From: Roseovarius salincola
GTDB lineage: Bacteria > Pseudomonadota > Alphaproteobacteria > Rhodobacterales > Rhodobacteraceae
Length of the DNA: 64,000 bases
Direction of reading: 5' to 3'
Assembly: GCF_026891095.1 (NCBI RefSeq)
Contig: NZ_JAPTNL010000017.1
Location: 1-64,000, forward strand
Position 1 is the first letter of the stretch. Every line of letters starts with the position of its first letter. The position numbers and the translations under genes were made by a program. The notes beneath the pieces are model-generated. The model was not told the DNA's origin. It searched no databases and was given only the letters and a program-made list of their open reading frames with translations. Positions 8,135 through 15,652 of this stretch are shown piece by piece.

Positions 8135-8329
8135 TCAGGTCCTTTCGTCTGCTTTCGCCAGATGCGCGCCGCGGGTCATGGCGTCGGCAAGGGCGCGCAG
8201 CTCGTGGCGCAGGTCTGAACGCGGCACGCCCACGAACCGCCCCTGAAGCGCCAGAAGCACCACCCCGTGGACCGCGGCGAATGCCGTGCGGGCGCGCAGG
8301 GCCGCAGCCCTTGGTTGAAGTTGACCCAC
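8135..8329 (-). pseudogene. TetR-family regulator, C-terminal remnant
   Basis: The frame encodes AAALRARTAFAAVHGVVLLA, LQGRFVGVPRSDLRHELRAL and so on, ending in a normal stop. This looks like the ligand-binding C-terminus of a TetR regulator. The DNA-binding half is missing: upstream of about 8311 the sequence turns into unrelated intergenic DNA. The short GTG-initiated frame at 8329 has no ribosome site. I infer a deletion remnant rather than a functional small protein. Confidence 0.55.
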
Positions 8330-8340
8330 ATTCCGTCAAC
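8320..8340. promoter_or_regulatory. Inverted repeat GTTGAC-N9-GTCAAC beside the TetR remnant
   Basis: Two perfect 6-base arms (8320-8325 and 8335-8340) face each other over 9 bases. The size and TTGAC/GTCAA arms resemble TetR-type operators, and the site lies at the broken 5' edge of the TetR remnant and about 90 bases upstream of the DUF4105 gene. It may be a relic operator or a live site for another regulator. Confidence 0.35.
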
Positions 8341-8428
8341 ACGTCACCCAAAACCCACGCTGGGGATCCGCCGCGACAGCGCCCGCGGCACCTGTTCCGC
8401 CTGCCCTTTTCCAAGTATCAGGAGAGTC

Positions 8429-9436
8429 ATGATGGCCCGTTTCGGAAATGCCCTTCTTCATGGCCTGTTTGGTCTGATCGTTCTGGCCGGGGCCGCATGG
8501 TCCTGCACCGCGATCTGGCTGAATCTGGATGGGCCTGCGCGTCTTTTCGCACTCGGCTTCGTGGCGGTCGCAACGGCGGCGGCATTCCTGGCGCGCGCTT
8601 ACAGGCGGCGTGCGGGCTGGGGCGCCCTGGCGATCGCCGCCCTGTGCGTTTTCGGCTGGTACCAGACGATCGAACCGCGCGCCGATCGCAATTGGGCGCC
8701 GGATGTCGCGCATGGTGTGACAGCCCGCGTGACGGGCGATGAGGTCACTCTGAGCCATCTGCGAGACTTTGACTGGCACACGCCCGACAGCGCCACGCAA
8801 CGCTGGATTTCGCGAACCTACGATCTGGATCAACTGAACAGCATCGAGATGCTGACCTCGGTCTGGGACAGCCCCGACATTGCGCATTTGCTGGTCAGCT
8901 TCGGATTTGAGACAGGCGAACATGTGGTCTTTTCCGTCGAGATCCGGCGCGAGGATGGCGAGACCTTCAACGAGATTGGAGGGTTCTTTCGCCAGTTCGA
9001 ATTGGTCCTGATCGCCGCCACGGAACGCGATATCGTCCGGTTGCGCACCGATGTGCGCCATGAACAGGTGCGGATGTTCACGGTCAATCTGACGCCCGAG
9101 CAGCGCCGGACAATGCTCATGTCCTACGTCAAGCTGGCCCAGGCCCTTGAAAAGGAGCCGCAGTTCTACAACACCATTTCAGCCAACTGCACCACGGTGG
9201 TCTATGGGCTGGCGCGCAGCGTGAAGGCCGATCTGCCAATTCACAAAAGCCTGATCCTGTCGGGGCGCCTGCCTGAATACCTTGACGCGCTTGGTGTTCT
9301 GGGGGGCGAAGGCACGCTGCAGTTTCGCCATGCGGGTGCGTTGCTGCCCGTTGACGCGCAGGGCGCATATCCGGATCTGACCTATTCACAGGCGATCCGA
9401 ATGCGACAGACAGAGCCTGGCCTTGAGTCCGATTAA
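8429..9436 (+). CDS. DUF4105 (Lnb N-terminal-like) membrane-anchored protein
   Basis: 335 residues. Three hydrophobic segments lie at about 9-27, 33-48 and 60-78, followed by a soluble domain of about 250 residues outside the membrane. The sequence YNTISANCTTVVYGLARS and the FSVEIRREDGETF segment match the DUF4105 family, also called the periplasmic domain of Lnb lipoprotein N-acyltransferase-like proteins; the conserved Asn-Cys pair is present. Function in this organism is unproven. GGAG at 8421 fits the second ATG (8432) better than the first (8429), so the protein may be one residue shorter. Confidence 0.8.
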   Translation: MMARFGNALLHGLFGLIVLAGAAWSCTAIWLNLDGPARLFALGFVAVATAAAFLARAYRRRAGWGALAIAALCVFGWYQTIEPRADRNWAPDVAHGVTARVTGDEVTLSHLRDFDWHTPDSATQRWISRTYDLDQLNSIEMLTSVWDSPDIAHLLVSFGFETGEHVVFSVEIRREDGETFNEIGGFFRQFELVLIAATERDIVRLRTDVRHEQVRMFTVNLTPEQRRTMLMSYVKLAQALEKEPQFYNTISANCTTVVYGLARSVKADLPIHKSLILSGRLPEYLDALGVLGGEGTLQFRHAGALLPVDAQGAYPDLTYSQAIRMRQTEPGLESD

Positions 9437-9478
9437 CACCTTGGTGCATTGCAAGCCCGTGCCCGCTGCGCCGCCCCG

Positions 9479-9874
9479 TCAGCGTGGCTTGACGGGTTTC
9501 TGGCCGACCGGGCCGCCGGCTTTTTTCCAACCGCTGAAACCGTCCGAGACATGCGAGACATTGGCAAGGCCCATCTCTTGCGCGGTGCGCGCCGAGAGGG
9601 CCGAGCGCCAGCCCGAAGCACAGTAGAAGACGAAGCGGTCGCCGCTCTGGAACTGCGGCTTGGCATAGGGGCTTTCGGGGTCGATCCAGAATTCGAGCAT
9701 GCCGCGCGGGCAGTGGAAAGCGCCGGGGATCATGCCTTCGCGTTCAAGTTCGCGCGGGTCGCGCAGATCGACGAATGTCACGCCGTCCTGTCCGTGCAGG
9801 GCAAGCATCTCCTCGGCGGGGGCGTGGTCGATTACGGCATTGGCCTCGGCGACCATGTCGCTGGATTTCTTCAT
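9479..9874 (-). CDS. Single-domain rhodanese-like protein
   Basis: 131 residues forming one rhodanese domain: VTFVDLRDPRELEREGMIPGA (32-52) and the active loop CASGWRS with the persulfide-forming cysteine C85. Such proteins move sulfane sulfur, for example to cyanide or thiol acceptors; the physiological partner cannot be read from sequence. It is cytoplasmic, with no signal peptide. ATG at 9874 is preceded by a strong GGAGG. It converges with the DUF4105 gene and is divergent from a small conserved gene. Confidence 0.9.
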   Translation of the reverse strand: MKKSSDMVAEANAVIDHAPAEEMLALHGQDGVTFVDLRDPRELEREGMIPGAFHCPRGMLEFWIDPESPYAKPQFQSGDRFVFYCASGWRSALSARTAQEMGLANVSHVSDGFSGWKKAGGPVGQKPVKPR

Positions 9875-10000
9875 GGAATGGGTCCTCCTGTTCGCTGGGC
9901 GCGACCCTAGAGCCTTGCGGCGGGTATGAAAAGGCCGCCCGCGCGCTTGACTTCGCCAAGGGGCTGGCGCAGGGCAGACGCAACGAAAAGGACGCCGGTG

Positions 10001-10336
10001 ATGAACGACAAACCCACGAAACCCCGCAACCGCCAGCAGGTCTATACGCTGCTGGTCGAGATCGGCCGCAAGGAGGGTGACGGTCTGCCCGGCAAGGCCA
10101 CCGGCGCGGCGCTCATGGTCTATGCCTCGGGCGTGTCCGAGGAAGAGGCGGTGCGCGAGACGGTGGCGGTTCTCAAGCAGGCCGATACCGCGCCGCTGGA
10201 TGTGTCGGGCTATGGCACCTTGCAGGAGCGCGAGGCCGAGGGCCATGACATCAGCGACGAGGAGCGCGCATTGATGCAGCGCGCATTGGACGAGAACGCG
10301 GTGATCGTCGCGCAGGTCACGCCGTTCTACGAGTGA
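10001..10336 (+). CDS. Small acidic conserved hypothetical protein
   Basis: 111 residues, acidic, predicted mostly helical, without signal peptide or membrane segment. I do not recognise a named family. The protein has the regular composition of a real gene (MNDKPTKPRNRQQVYTLLVE start, GVSEEEAVRETVAVLKQADT core) and an AAAAGGA ribosome site before ATG 10001. It lies between a divergent rhodanese and convergent Hint genes, so context gives no function. Confidence 0.75.
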   Translation: MNDKPTKPRNRQQVYTLLVEIGRKEGDGLPGKATGAALMVYASGVSEEEAVRETVAVLKQADTAPLDVSGYGTLQEREAEGHDISDEERALMQRALDENAVIVAQVTPFYE

Positions 10337-10351
10337 CGGGCGCGGGGGCGA

Positions 10352-11449
10352 TCAGGCGGCGCGTTCCATCGCCAGGGTGATTGCCTCGAAGGGTTTGAGC
10401 ACCGGCCAGACGGGTCTGGGATGTTCGGGCAGGCGGGCACGGTCGGCCCCGGCCAGCACCGATTGCACCAGATGTTCGGACTTGCGCCGCAGCCGCCCGA
10501 TATAAAGGCTTTCGATGGCGCATCCGGCGGCGAGGATCGCTTCGTGACCCGGCAGGAGCAGATGGTGATAGGTCACCAGTTCCGGCCCCGTCGCGTAAAG
10601 CGCCGAGACCCCGTTGACGAGGTGGCGCGCGGGCACCAGCACCGCTTCGCGCCCGAACATGTATTCCACCTGACTGCCGCCGATCACCAGCCGCTGCTGG
10701 GGCGCGACCACGATATCGCGTTGCAGCCCGAAATAGGGCGCCCTGAGGCGCACCGGGCGGAACGAGCCGCGCGCGGGGACGGTGCGTGACACCTTGCGCA
10801 GGATGGGCACGCTGTCGCCGGTATCGGTCATCACCAGGTCGCCGCGTTGCAGGCGGGCGGTTTCAAATTGCCCGTCCGGCGTGGCAAGGGGGACGCGGCT
10901 GGTCAATGCGGGCATCGGGCCGACGGGTTCGACTTGGGTCGAGATGGCGATGAAGTCGACATCATGGCCGATCCGGCGCAGATCGGGCCGGGTGGAGAGG
11001 GATCGGGCATCCGACAGCAGCAGCGGATGCGGCGGGCTCATGGCGACCGAGTGGATGATGTCGCTTTCGGGGCGTTCCAGCGTCAGGCGCCCCCAGCGGG
11101 CGGGCGCGTCCCAGCTATAGGTGAGGCGCACAATATCGGTGCGTCCGTCGGGTTCATGGGGCAGGGTGGCGTGACGGATGTCGTCGCCCTGGGTCTCGAT
11201 CAGGATGATGCCGCCGCCGGGCAAGGCCCGCAGCGTCAGGCTGGCGGGCCAGGGATGGGTGCGGTGAAAGGCCAGAAGCGTCTGCGGCCGCCCGTCCGGC
11301 GAGAGCCGCGTTTCCAGAAGCAGCGTGCCGCGCGGCAGGATCCGGTCGGGGGGCACGGCTGAGGCATCGCCCTTGCCCGCCTCTGCGCTGGCAAGGCCCT
11401 GCGGGCAGAAGCGCCCGCCATGTTGATCGGTGATCGCAATCCAGCTCAT
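10352..11449 (-). CDS. Degenerate Hint-domain protein
   Basis: 365 residues. The C-terminal half (about 180-345) aligns with the Hint (hedgehog/intein) domain of the neighbouring protein, including LATPDG, GDLVMTD and RDIVVAPQQRLVIGG. The nucleophile Cys and the catalytic His of the active copy are replaced by A181 and Q252, so self-cleavage should not occur. The N-terminal half (1-175) is a separate domain I do not recognise. The gene starts 5 bases after the stop of the upstream Hint gene, so the two form an operon and probably arose by duplication of the Hint module. No signal peptide is visible. Confidence 0.8.
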   Translation of the reverse strand: MSWIAITDQHGGRFCPQGLASAEAGKGDASAVPPDRILPRGTLLLETRLSPDGRPQTLLAFHRTHPWPASLTLRALPGGGIILIETQGDDIRHATLPHEPDGRTDIVRLTYSWDAPARWGRLTLERPESDIIHSVAMSPPHPLLLSDARSLSTRPDLRRIGHDVDFIAISTQVEPVGPMPALTSRVPLATPDGQFETARLQRGDLVMTDTGDSVPILRKVSRTVPARGSFRPVRLRAPYFGLQRDIVVAPQQRLVIGGSQVEYMFGREAVLVPARHLVNGVSALYATGPELVTYHHLLLPGHEAILAAGCAIESLYIGRLRRKSEHLVQSVLAGADRARLPEHPRPVWPVLKPFEAITLAMERAA

Positions 11450-11454
11450 ATGCG

Positions 11455-13056
11455 TCAGGCCGCCCTTTCCCTGAACAGCAACTGTGCCTCGAAGCGGCGC
11501 AGGATGCGTCGCGCGGCGGGGCTGTAGCCTGCGCCGCTGGCCGGGTCCATCTCGGGGAAGATCGCGGTGATCTCGGCGATGATCTCGGCCTCGAAGCAAT
11601 GTTCGGTCTGTGGGCCGGGCAGGAAACTTTCGGTTTCCAGCCCTTGGGAAAAGACCACCTGGTGGCGGTCGAACATGAGGTGGACATACTCGATCGTGCC
11701 GCCCTCGGCGCGCAGGATGCTGTGATCGTTGACAAGGTCGCGGGCCGCGACCAGCACCTCGGGTTCGCCGAACAGGATTTCGGCCAGGCTGTCGCGGATC
11801 AGCACCCTGTGGAGCGGCGACACCAGAAGATCGCGATGCGATCCCAGCGTGTTGGCGCGGATATGGATCGGGGCGAAATCGCCCGTCGCGGCCACTTCGC
11901 GCCGCCCGATCCAGCGCAATGGCTGGGGGCCGTCATCCTTGGTCAGCACCATGTCGCCGGGCATCAGGCATTCCACCGGCACTTCGCCACGGGGTGTGGA
12001 CAAAAGCGTGCCAGCGGTGAAGCAGGGCACGGAATCGACATTGACGAAGCCGGTATCGGTCTGACCTGTGGAGCTGGCGACCTCGTAGGTGAAGGACATG
12101 GTTTCGGTGTCGCCATCGCCCACCAGAGTGACCGTGCCATCGGCATTGAGCTGCACCTGCTGGCCGGTGGCCAGGGTGACGGTGTCGCCCGCGCTGACCG
12201 CCTGCCCGTTGATATGGGTGATGCTGAGCGTGCCGCCGGTATTGTTCTCGTCATTGCCCAGCAGGTTCAGCGTCTTCGAGCCGTCCGGGTAGAGCGTGAC
12301 ATTATCGTCAGTCGCGATCAGCGTCGTCTGGAGACTGTCGGCGGCGATCAGCAGGCTGGAATCATACGAACTGTCCACCACGTCGGCGATGCCGATCCGG
12401 ATCGAGTTCAGCTCGCCGGAATTGACCGGAATGGTCATCGTCATGGTGACGGTGAAGCCGTCCATCTCGGTGTTGAACTGGCTTGACGTGTTGTCGTTGT
12501 AGAGGTTGGCGTTGTTGGTGGCGTTGAGGTTGTTGGGGTCGGCATCGCCATCGCCCACGGTAAGCGGAATCTGCTGACCGTTCACCCAGACGCCGACGAA
12601 ATCCTGGTAGATGCCGGTCTCGTATTCGGGGAATTCCTCGGAGGCGAAAACGAATTTCATCGTCAGCGTGTCGCCGGTGGGGGTGAAATCCACATCCAGG
12701 AACGAGGCGTCATAAGTGTTGGTGCCCGCAGCCGCGTTGAACATCGCATCGTTGTCGACGCCCGAGGTGTCGGTCGAGGTGTTGGCGCTCTGGTTCGCGT
12801 CGGGATTGTTCCACCACTGCCATGCGGGCGCGGCGCTGTTGGTGAAGTCGCTGGCGTTGCCAGTCGAGAAGATCACCCCGGTATCCGCGGGCGTCACGCC
12901 GGGCGAAATCGTGTCGCCACTGCTGAAGATGCCCGAGGAATTGGCGTCGCCCGAATAGGACGCGTTCTGAATCGTGACGCCGTCGCCGAAAATCAGCTGC
13001 GCCATATCCAGTGCGGACGCCGATGTATTGATCGGTAGCTTGCTTGCCGCAACCAT
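11455..13056 (-). CDS. Choice-of-anchor L / Hint-domain secreted protein
   Basis: 533 residues. Residues about 12-245 are a choice-of-anchor L domain rich in Asn, Asp, Ser and Thr (KFVFASEEFPEYETGIYQDF at 134-153). Residues about 248-340 look like a VCBS/Ig-type module. Residues about 343-490 are a Hint domain with C345 (VPCFTAGT) and H416 (SPLHRVLI), the residues used for autocleavage in the Hint superfamily. A signal peptide is absent; such acidic extracellular proteins are often exported by type I systems, which is inference. The 3' neighbour, 5 bases away, has an inactive Hint copy. The upstream leader holds three small hairpins. Confidence 0.85.
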   Translation of the reverse strand: MVAASKLPINTSASALDMAQLIFGDGVTIQNASYSGDANSSGIFSSGDTISPGVTPADTGVIFSTGNASDFTNSAAPAWQWWNNPDANQSANTSTDTSGVDNDAMFNAAAGTNTYDASFLDVDFTPTGDTLTMKFVFASEEFPEYETGIYQDFVGVWVNGQQIPLTVGDGDADPNNLNATNNANLYNDNTSSQFNTEMDGFTVTMTMTIPVNSGELNSIRIGIADVVDSSYDSSLLIAADSLQTTLIATDDNVTLYPDGSKTLNLLGNDENNTGGTLSITHINGQAVSAGDTVTLATGQQVQLNADGTVTLVGDGDTETMSFTYEVASSTGQTDTGFVNVDSVPCFTAGTLLSTPRGEVPVECLMPGDMVLTKDDGPQPLRWIGRREVAATGDFAPIHIRANTLGSHRDLLVSPLHRVLIRDSLAEILFGEPEVLVAARDLVNDHSILRAEGGTIEYVHLMFDRHQVVFSQGLETESFLPGPQTEHCFEAEIIAEITAIFPEMDPASGAGYSPAARRILRRFEAQLLFRERAA

Positions 13057-13062
13057 ATGTCT

Positions 13063-13141
13063 TGCCCCACAATACCGGGGCAGCGCAAAACACAGCCGGG
13101 CGGGTTGATCCCGCCACTATGGTCTGGACATTTTTCTGTCC
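13063..13141 (-). promoter_or_regulatory. Leader with three hairpins upstream of the Hint operon
   Basis: Three perfect inverted repeats occur in the 5' leader of the Hint genes: TGCCCC/GGGGCA (13063-13082), GGCGGG-TTGAT-CCCGCC (13099-13115) and GGACA/TGTCC (13126-13141) with a T-rich loop. Upstream, 13190-13225 is unusually AT-rich and probably holds the promoter. The set could be an RNA regulatory leader or chance structure in GC-rich DNA. Confidence 0.3.
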
Positions 13142-13332
13142 GCTCGATCGCGGGCCTGTTGCGGCCCTGCTGGATTTTACCCTGCCTCGGGTCATTTTTA
13201 TTGTTTCCTTTCTAGCAGATCGCTTACGTCTTGTTAACCAAATTCGGAGCGATGCCCGCGAGCGCGACATTTGCGCTTTGGCGTCAGGCGCGCTAGGCGA
13301 TGAGAAAATCAGACAGGACTTCGCGAAACATC

Positions 13333-14487
13333 ATGAAAAAGCCGATTATCGATCCCGTTCAGCTGACCGCCGACCTTGTACGCTGCCCTTCGGTCACGCC
13401 GCGAGAGGGCGGCGCGATCACGCTGCTGGAAAAGCTGCTGAGCGATGCGGGCTTTGCCTGCACCCGGATCGAGAGGGGGGGCGTGTCGAACCTGTTCGCG
13501 CGCTGGGGTGAAAAGGGCGCGGCCAGGAGCTTTGGGTTCAACGGCCATACAGATGTGGTGCCGGTCGGTGACGAGGCGGCCTGGAGCCTGCCGCCCTTCG
13601 GCGCCGAAGAGAAGGATGGCCAGCTTTGGGGGCGCGGCGCCACCGACATGAAGTCGGGGGTCGCGGCCTTTGTGGCGGCGGCGGTCGACCATGTCACCCA
13701 CAGCCCGCCCGAGAATGGCGCGGTGATCCTGACCATCACCGGCGACGAGGAGGGCGACGCCGTGGACGGCACCAGCGCGATCCTCGACTGGATGGCGGCC
13801 GAGGGCGAGCGCATGGATGTCTGCGTGGTCGGCGAGCCGACCTGCCCGGAGGTGCTGGGCGACATGATCAAGATCGGGCGGCGCGGGTCGTTGACGGCCT
13901 GGTTCACGATCACCGGCAAGCAGGGTCATTCGGCCTATCCGCATCGCGCCTGCAACCCGATGCCGGCGATGGCGCGGCTGATGGACCGCCTGTCGAGCCG
14001 GCAACTGGACGAGGGCACGGCGCATTTCGATCCCTCGACGCTGGCGGTGGTGACCATCGACACAGGCAACGCGGCGACCAACGTCATTCCCGCGCAGACC
14101 CGCGCGGCGGTGAATATCCGCTTCAACGACGCCCATGACAGCGCCAGCCTGATCCGCTGGATGCAGGAGGAGCTGGACCGGGTCGCCGGGGAGTTCGGCA
14201 TTACCGGAGAGATGCAGGTCAAGGTCTCGGGCGAGAGTTTCCTGACGCCGCCGGGGCCGCTTTCGGAGCTGGTCGCCAGCGCGGTCGAGGCCGAGACCGG
14301 CGTGACGCCGGTGCTGTCGACAACGGGTGGCACCTCGGATGCGCGTTTCGTCAAGGATCACTGCCCGGTGGTGGAATTCGGGCTGGTGGGCAAGACCATG
14401 CATCAGGTCGACGAGCATGTGGAACTGGCGCTGATCCCGCGCCTGCGCGATGTCTATGGCCGCATCCTGCGGGATTATTTCGCGTGA
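13333..14487 (+). CDS. dapE: Succinyl-diaminopimelate desuccinylase
   Basis: 384 residues, the normal length. It removes succinate from N-succinyl-LL-diaminopimelate in the lysine and peptidoglycan precursor pathway, using two metal ions in the cytoplasm. Visible motifs are [10 protein letters not shown] (metal ligand His and its Asp), [11 protein letters not shown] (bridging Asp), [12 protein letters not shown] (catalytic Glu-Glu) and a late TMHQVDEHV metal site. ATG 13333 was chosen because it gives the family N-terminus; ATG 13300 is possible. It heads a three-gene unit in which each next gene starts at a GTGA overlap. Confidence 0.95.
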   Translation: MKKPIIDPVQLTADLVRCPSVTPREGGAITLLEKLLSDAGFACTRIERGGVSNLFARWGEKGAARSFGFNGHTDVVPVGDEAAWSLPPFGAEEKDGQLWGRGATDMKSGVAAFVAAAVDHVTHSPPENGAVILTITGDEEGDAVDGTSAILDWMAAEGERMDVCVVGEPTCPEVLGDMIKIGRRGSLTAWFTITGKQGHSAYPHRACNPMPAMARLMDRLSSRQLDEGTAHFDPSTLAVVTIDTGNAATNVIPAQTRAAVNIRFNDAHDSASLIRWMQEELDRVAGEFGITGEMQVKVSGESFLTPPGPLSELVASAVEAETGVTPVLSTTGGTSDARFVKDHCPVVEFGLVGKTMHQVDEHVELALIPRLRDVYGRILRDYFA

Positions 14488-14933
14488 CGGACGGGGTGCC
14501 AAGGATCGCGGGCAAGGTCGAGATCGGCCCGACCTTTGATCTGGAAACCTGCCTTGCGCTGCGCCGGCGCGTCTTTATCGAGGAGCAGGGCGTCAGCGAG
14601 GCCGACGAGCAGGACGGGCGCGACGCGGCGGCGCAGCATGTTCTGGCAAGACTGGATGGCCAGCCCGTGGGGTGCGCGCGCATCCTGATCAAGGGCGAGA
14701 GCGCCAAGATCGGCCGCGTCTGCGTCCTGCAGGGCGCGCGCGGCGCGGGCCTTGGCGCGGCGCTGATAGGCGCCTGCCTTGATCACCTGCGCGGGCAGGC
14801 GGGGGTGGCGCGCGCGGTGCTGGGCGCGCAGACCCATGCGCTGGGCTTTTACGAGCGTCTGGGGTTTGTCGCCTTCGGGGAACCCTACATGGATGCCGGC
14901 ATCCCCCATCGCGACATGGAGCGGCATCTGTGA
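14484..14933 (+). CDS. GNAT-family N-acetyltransferase
   Basis: 149 residues of a single acetyltransferase fold. The acetyl-CoA loop is represented by [19 protein letters not shown], and the ending ([24 protein letters not shown]) with [14 protein letters not shown] near the start places it in the ElaA-like group that acetylates small molecules or proteins of unknown identity. The start is GTG 14484, which overlaps the dapE stop in a GTGA tetranucleotide, so it is translationally coupled. The substrate cannot be predicted. Confidence 0.88.
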   Translation: MTDGVPRIAGKVEIGPTFDLETCLALRRRVFIEEQGVSEADEQDGRDAAAQHVLARLDGQPVGCARILIKGESAKIGRVCVLQGARGAGLGAALIGACLDHLRGQAGVARAVLGAQTHALGFYERLGFVAFGEPYMDAGIPHRDMERHL

Positions 14934-15508
14934 TCCGCCGCCGGCTGGTCGTCATGCTCAAGGAGCCGCGACCGGGGCGCGTCAAGACGCGGCTGGGGCG
15001 CGAGATCGGGATGGTGCCCGCCGCCTGGTGGTTTCGCCATCAGGTCGCGGCACTTCTGCGTCGCATCGAGGACCCGCGCTGGAAGGTGGTGCTGGCGGTG
15101 TCGCCCGACCGCGCCGGGCTGCAAAGCCGGGTCTGGCCCGCGCATCTGGCGCGCGTGGCGCAGGGCGGCGGTAACCTTGGTGACAGGATGGGACGCATCC
15201 TGCGCCACATGCCGCGCGGCCCGGTCTGCATCATCGGCGCGGATATCCCCGGCATCGAGCGGGCGCATCTGGCGCGCGCCTTCGGCTGTCTTGGTGCGCA
15301 TGAGGCGGTTTTCGGCCCGGCGCCCGACGGGGGGTTCTGGCTGGTGGGGATGAAGCGCGTCGCACCGCCGCCGCCAAGCCTGTTTCAGGGCGTGCGCTGG
15401 TCGGGGGAACATGCGCTGAGCGACAGTATTGCAAGCCTTGGCGGGCGGGCGCGGGTGGCGCTGTGCGATCCGCTGGCCGATGTGGATCGTGCTGCGGACC
15501 TCACGTGA
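14930..15508 (+). CDS. DUF2064 / TIGR04282-type glycosyltransferase-like protein
   Basis: 192 residues with a nucleotide-sugar-transferase-like fold. Signature segments are MLKEPRPGRVKTRLGREIG near the N-terminus, GGNLGDRMGRIL and IIGADIPGI in the middle, and GPAPDGGFWLVG. The family is annotated as a putative glycosyltransferase in arsenosugar or related biosynthesis, but the reaction is not established for most members and the other arsenosugar genes are absent here. The GTG start overlaps the upstream acetyltransferase stop (GTGA). Confidence 0.85.
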   Translation: MIRRRLVVMLKEPRPGRVKTRLGREIGMVPAAWWFRHQVAALLRRIEDPRWKVVLAVSPDRAGLQSRVWPAHLARVAQGGGNLGDRMGRILRHMPRGPVCIIGADIPGIERAHLARAFGCLGAHEAVFGPAPDGGFWLVGMKRVAPPPPSLFQGVRWSGEHALSDSIASLGGRARVALCDPLADVDRAADLT

Positions 15509-15509
15509 T

Positions 15510-15571
15510 GGGGGCGCGGCCCCCGTCGCCGCAAGCGGCGACTCCCCCGGAGTATTTCAGGCAAGATGAAG
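15510..15571 (+). repeat. Dispersed intergenic element, copy 1, with two hairpins
   Basis: Two perfect stems come first: GGGGGC-GCG-GCCCCC (15510-15524) and GTCGCCGC-AA-GCGGCGAC (15525-15542). They are followed by the motif GGAGTATTT-CA-GGCAAGATGAAG (15549-15571). Related motifs occur at 27533, 53973 and 61261. It sits directly after the DUF2064 stop and 80 bases before rnr, in the same orientation as the genes, so it may act as a terminator or 3' stabiliser. Such elements are common between Rhodobacteraceae genes; their role is not established. Confidence 0.6.
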
Positions 15572-15652
15572 CCGGTGGGAAAGCCGCCGGCAGGGGGCGG
15601 GCGGCGCTATTCCTGCGTGGCAAGCCGCCGGCATTCGTGCTAGGCGGAGATC

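Noticed and set aside
5970..8414. Long open frame on the minus strand opposite the DEAD-box helicase gene
   Set aside because: The product is arginine/proline-rich with no recognisable domain, and its length follows from GC-rich third positions of the helicase codons.
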